Positions 7,189-8,225 of a stretch of DNA of 8,225 bases are shown here, in pieces. The DNA comes from a bacterium. Lineage in GTDB: Bacteria > Electryoneota > RPQS01. The DNA lies in NCBI GenBank assembly GCA_018814465.1, contig JAHIZR010000199.1, positions 1 to 8,225 of the forward strand. Reading direction: 5' to 3'. The notes beneath the pieces are model-generated. The model did not search any database. It saw only the letters and a program-made list of their open reading frames with translations, and had not been told where the DNA came from. The position numbers and the translations under genes were made by a program. Within the stretch, counting starts at the first letter, position 1. Every line of letters starts with the position of its first letter.

Positions 7189-7193
7189 AAAGG
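7189..7193 (+). promoter_or_regulatory. Ribosome binding site supporting the start at 7201
   Basis: AAAGG lies 7 bases before ATG 7201. It falls downstream of the alternative ATG at 7180, so it can serve only the later start. Together with the lipoprotein signal this favours 7201. Confidence 0.6.
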
Positions 7194-7200
7194 TTCATTC

Positions 7201-7893
7201 ATGCAATTCTCGAAACTCGCCGGCATGATGCTGGTTCTGTTCGCCTTCGTGTTTGCCTGCTCCTCTTCGAAAGAACCCGCACCGCAAACTCAATCGAAAC
7301 CCGAATCCGCCGCGACCACGCAACAAAACGAGACCGTTCAGCCCAAAGCTGTAATCGACGCTCCTCCCGATAGAAAGATCGAGACCGCGCCGACGCATAA
7401 CAGCATTCATATCGCCGCCGATTCCTCCGATCTCGATGGCGTCATGTGGTTCATCCAGAACGGCACTCCCGTCGATCAACCCGGTGAATACGGCTTTACC
7501 CCGCTGCAGCGGGCTGCCGCGCGCGGAGCCAATGATATCGTTCGCTACCTGATCTCCAAAGGCGCGAATGTCAATCATGTCAACGACGACGGCTTCATTG
7601 CGCTCCATACCGCCGCCATGACCGGAGACTCCATGACCATCAGCATTCTCATGGATGCCGGGTCCATCATCTATGCGCGCGATAACAACGGCTTGACGCC
7701 GATGCACCTCGCCGCCATGAAAAATAATTTCTCCACCGCCGGAGAGTTGGTCCGCCGCGGCGCGGATATCAACGACATGTCCGAATCCCAGTGGACGCCC
7801 ATGCGCATCGCCGTTTACTACAAACTCGCCGATATGGAAAAATGGCTTATCGATCATGGCGCTAAACCGGAAAAGATGACACCGAAAAAATAA
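7201..7893 (+). CDS. Ankyrin-repeat lipoprotein
   Basis: This 230-residue protein has a lipoprotein signal (MQFSKLAGMMLVLFAFVFAC) with Cys20 as the lipidation site. A Ser/Pro/Gln/Glu-rich flexible linker covers about 21-64. About five ankyrin repeats follow (about 66-226), for example GFTPLQRAAARGANDIVRYL, GFIALHTAAMTG and GLTPMHLAAMKNN, each followed by a G-A-x-(V/I)-N-type turn. Ankyrin repeats bind proteins, so this is probably a periplasm-facing adaptor or inhibitor tethered to a membrane; the partner is unknown. ATG 7201 is preferred because AAAGG at 7189-7193 lies 7 bases upstream and the signal peptide then starts normally. ATG 7180, overlapping the previous stop, would add MIQKGSF before it. 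It is the last gene of the cluster. No clear terminator follows. Confidence 0.92.
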   Translation: MQFSKLAGMMLVLFAFVFACSSSKEPAPQTQSKPESAATTQQNETVQPKAVIDAPPDRKIETAPTHNSIHIAADSSDLDGVMWFIQNGTPVDQPGEYGFTPLQRAAARGANDIVRYLISKGANVNHVNDDGFIALHTAAMTGDSMTISILMDAGSIIYARDNNGLTPMHLAAMKNNFSTAGELVRRGADINDMSESQWTPMRIAVYYKLADMEKWLIDHGAKPEKMTPKK

Positions 7894-7920
7894 CTTCTGT
7901 CGCGAGGCAGTTGCCCCCAC

Positions 7921-7958
7921 CCGCACAGAACCATCTGCGGTGCTGGCTGTTTGCAGCC
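7921..7958. other. Two small adjacent hairpins after the ankyrin gene
   Basis: CCGCA (7921-7925) pairs with TGCGG (7936-7940) around a 10-base loop. GGCTG (7945-7949) pairs with CAGCC (7954-7958) around the loop TTTG. They start 27 bases after the ankyrin gene stop and could protect the 3' end of the message. No U-tract follows, so they are not typical intrinsic terminators. Confidence 0.4.
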
Positions 7959-7986
7959 GACCCGCTTCTCATTCGCATTAGAGGAG

Positions 7987-8006
7987 CGCCGAGCGGGGAT
8001 TAAGGC
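7987..8006. repeat. Partial (left-arm) copy of the intergenic element
   Basis: CGCCGAGCGGGGATTAAGGC resembles the left arm of copy 1 (4849-4866). Over CGCCGAGC-x-GGG-TTAAG it differs by one base and one inserted A. No clear right arm (GCGCAACCCGG) follows, although GCGG...CCGGAG at 8009-8024 could be a decayed one. It sits 46 bases before the full second copy. It may be a remnant of an earlier insertion or duplication. Confidence 0.45.
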
Positions 8007-8032
8007 TTGCGGTTCTCCACCGGAGCAAAAAA

Positions 8033-8103
8033 CCGCCGAACCGGGCTAAGCACAGAGAACTCCTTGCCATCGAGCCTCCCGAAGTGCGCAACCCGGCCGG
8101 AAT
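8033..8103. repeat. Intergenic element copy 2 (inverted-repeat ends)
   Basis: This 71-base element matches 4848-4922: 24 of 29 bases in the left part (8033-8061) and all 18 in the right part (8086-8103). The arms are CCGAACCGGGCT (8036-8047) and AACCCGGCCGG (8090-8100). In + strand RNA two pairs of the 11-bp helix are lost as A-C mismatches. In - strand RNA both become G-U wobbles, so the helix stays whole. AAAAAA (8027-8032) abuts the left end and would be a U-tract just after the helix in - strand RNA. The element lies 42 bases before the acyl-CoA dehydrogenase start. Confidence 0.75.
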
Positions 8104-8131
8104 ATCAAATTCATATTTCATCCTTCATAGT

Positions 8132-8137
8132 TAATAT
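8132..8137 (+). promoter_or_regulatory. Possible -10 box close to the start at 8146
   Basis: TAATAT lies 8 bases before GTG 8146, in an AT-rich stretch with no Shine-Dalgarno site. If it is used, transcription would begin at or very near the start codon, giving a leaderless message. No convincing -35 box is seen, so this is a weak call. Confidence 0.3.
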
Positions 8138-8145
8138 TTTCTCTC

Positions 8146-8225
8146 GTGCCCCTCTTCAATAAAATATCCGTTCTCGGCTTAGGCACCATGGGCACCGGTA
8201 TCGCGCAAATTTGCGCGCAGACCGG
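8146..8225 (+). CDS. 3-hydroxyacyl-CoA dehydrogenase, N-terminal fragment (cut by window end)
   Basis: Twenty-six codons are visible, reading VPLFNKISVLGLGTMGTGIAQICAQT, with the initial GTG read as Met in the cell. SVLGLGTMGTGIAQ is the NAD-binding Rossmann fingerprint (G-x-G-x-x-G) with the T-M-G-x-G-I-A-Q wording typical of 3-hydroxyacyl-CoA and 3-hydroxybutyryl-CoA dehydrogenases. These oxidise L-3-hydroxyacyl-CoA to 3-ketoacyl-CoA in fatty acid or butanoate metabolism. The catalytic domain lies outside the window, so a short single-function enzyme cannot be separated from a longer fusion. GTG 8146 is the only reasonable start before the fingerprint. It has no Shine-Dalgarno site. The gene is separated from the ankyrin gene by 252 bases with repeats and is probably its own transcription unit. 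Confidence 0.85.
   Translation, partial: MPLFNKISVLGLGTMGTGIAQICAQT

Noticed and set aside
7195..7926. Open frame of 243 codons on the - strand
   Set aside because: It mirrors the ankyrin lipoprotein gene. The Gly/His/Asp-rich translation is a low-quality mirror product with no domain.
7894..8145. CRISPR array
   Set aside because: The repeats here and at 4848 are spaced irregularly, have internal variable parts and inverted ends, and lack uniform spacers or cas genes.

Overview
The window looks like chromosomal DNA from an uncultured, Gram-negative-type bacterium of the FCB superphylum (Bacteroidetes/Fibrobacteres relatives and neighbouring candidate phyla). The clearest sign is the first gene: an exported beta-repeat protein ending in a textbook type IX secretion (T9SS) sorting domain with an N-P-F-N motif and a GVYLVNL...KIVLIK tail. 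Two lipoproteins and a Bacteroidetes-style transglutaminase-like protein agree with this. All genes are on the + strand. No phage, transposase, CRISPR, tRNA or rRNA is visible. The phylum itself cannot be named from the sequence.

Layout. 81-2075: T9SS-exported protein (about seven propeller-like repeats, a carboxypeptidase-regulatory-like domain, an Ig-like domain, the sorting domain). 2076-2548: a 473-base gene-free stretch with a strong GC hairpin, two more hairpins and a short direct repeat. 2549-3259 and 3264-4793: a two-gene unit encoding a lipoprotein and an exported TPR-thioredoxin (TlpA/ResA-like) fusion. 4848-4922: first copy of an unrecognised intergenic element with inverted-repeat ends. 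4945-6465, 6482-7183 and 7201-7893: a tight cluster encoding an exported transglutaminase-like protein, an AlkD-like DNA alkylation repair protein and an ankyrin-repeat lipoprotein. 7894-8145: an intergenic stretch with small hairpins, a half copy and a second full copy of the element. 8146 onward: the start of a 3-hydroxyacyl-CoA dehydrogenase, cut by the window edge.

How the genes fit together. Five of the seven products are predicted to leave the cytoplasm: one to the cell surface by T9SS, two as lipoproteins and two to the periplasm by signal peptide. The window is mainly envelope and housekeeping content, with the AlkD-like and acyl-CoA dehydrogenase genes as cytoplasmic exceptions. No single pathway ties them together.

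The most interesting non-coding signal is the repeated element at 4848-4922 and 8033-8103. Its arms can form an 11-bp helix with one bulge. The two arm differences between copies break pairs in + strand RNA but become G-U wobbles in - strand RNA. I do not recognise it as a known riboswitch or repeat family. I found no convincing multi-gene novel system such as a defence, toxin or biosynthetic cluster.
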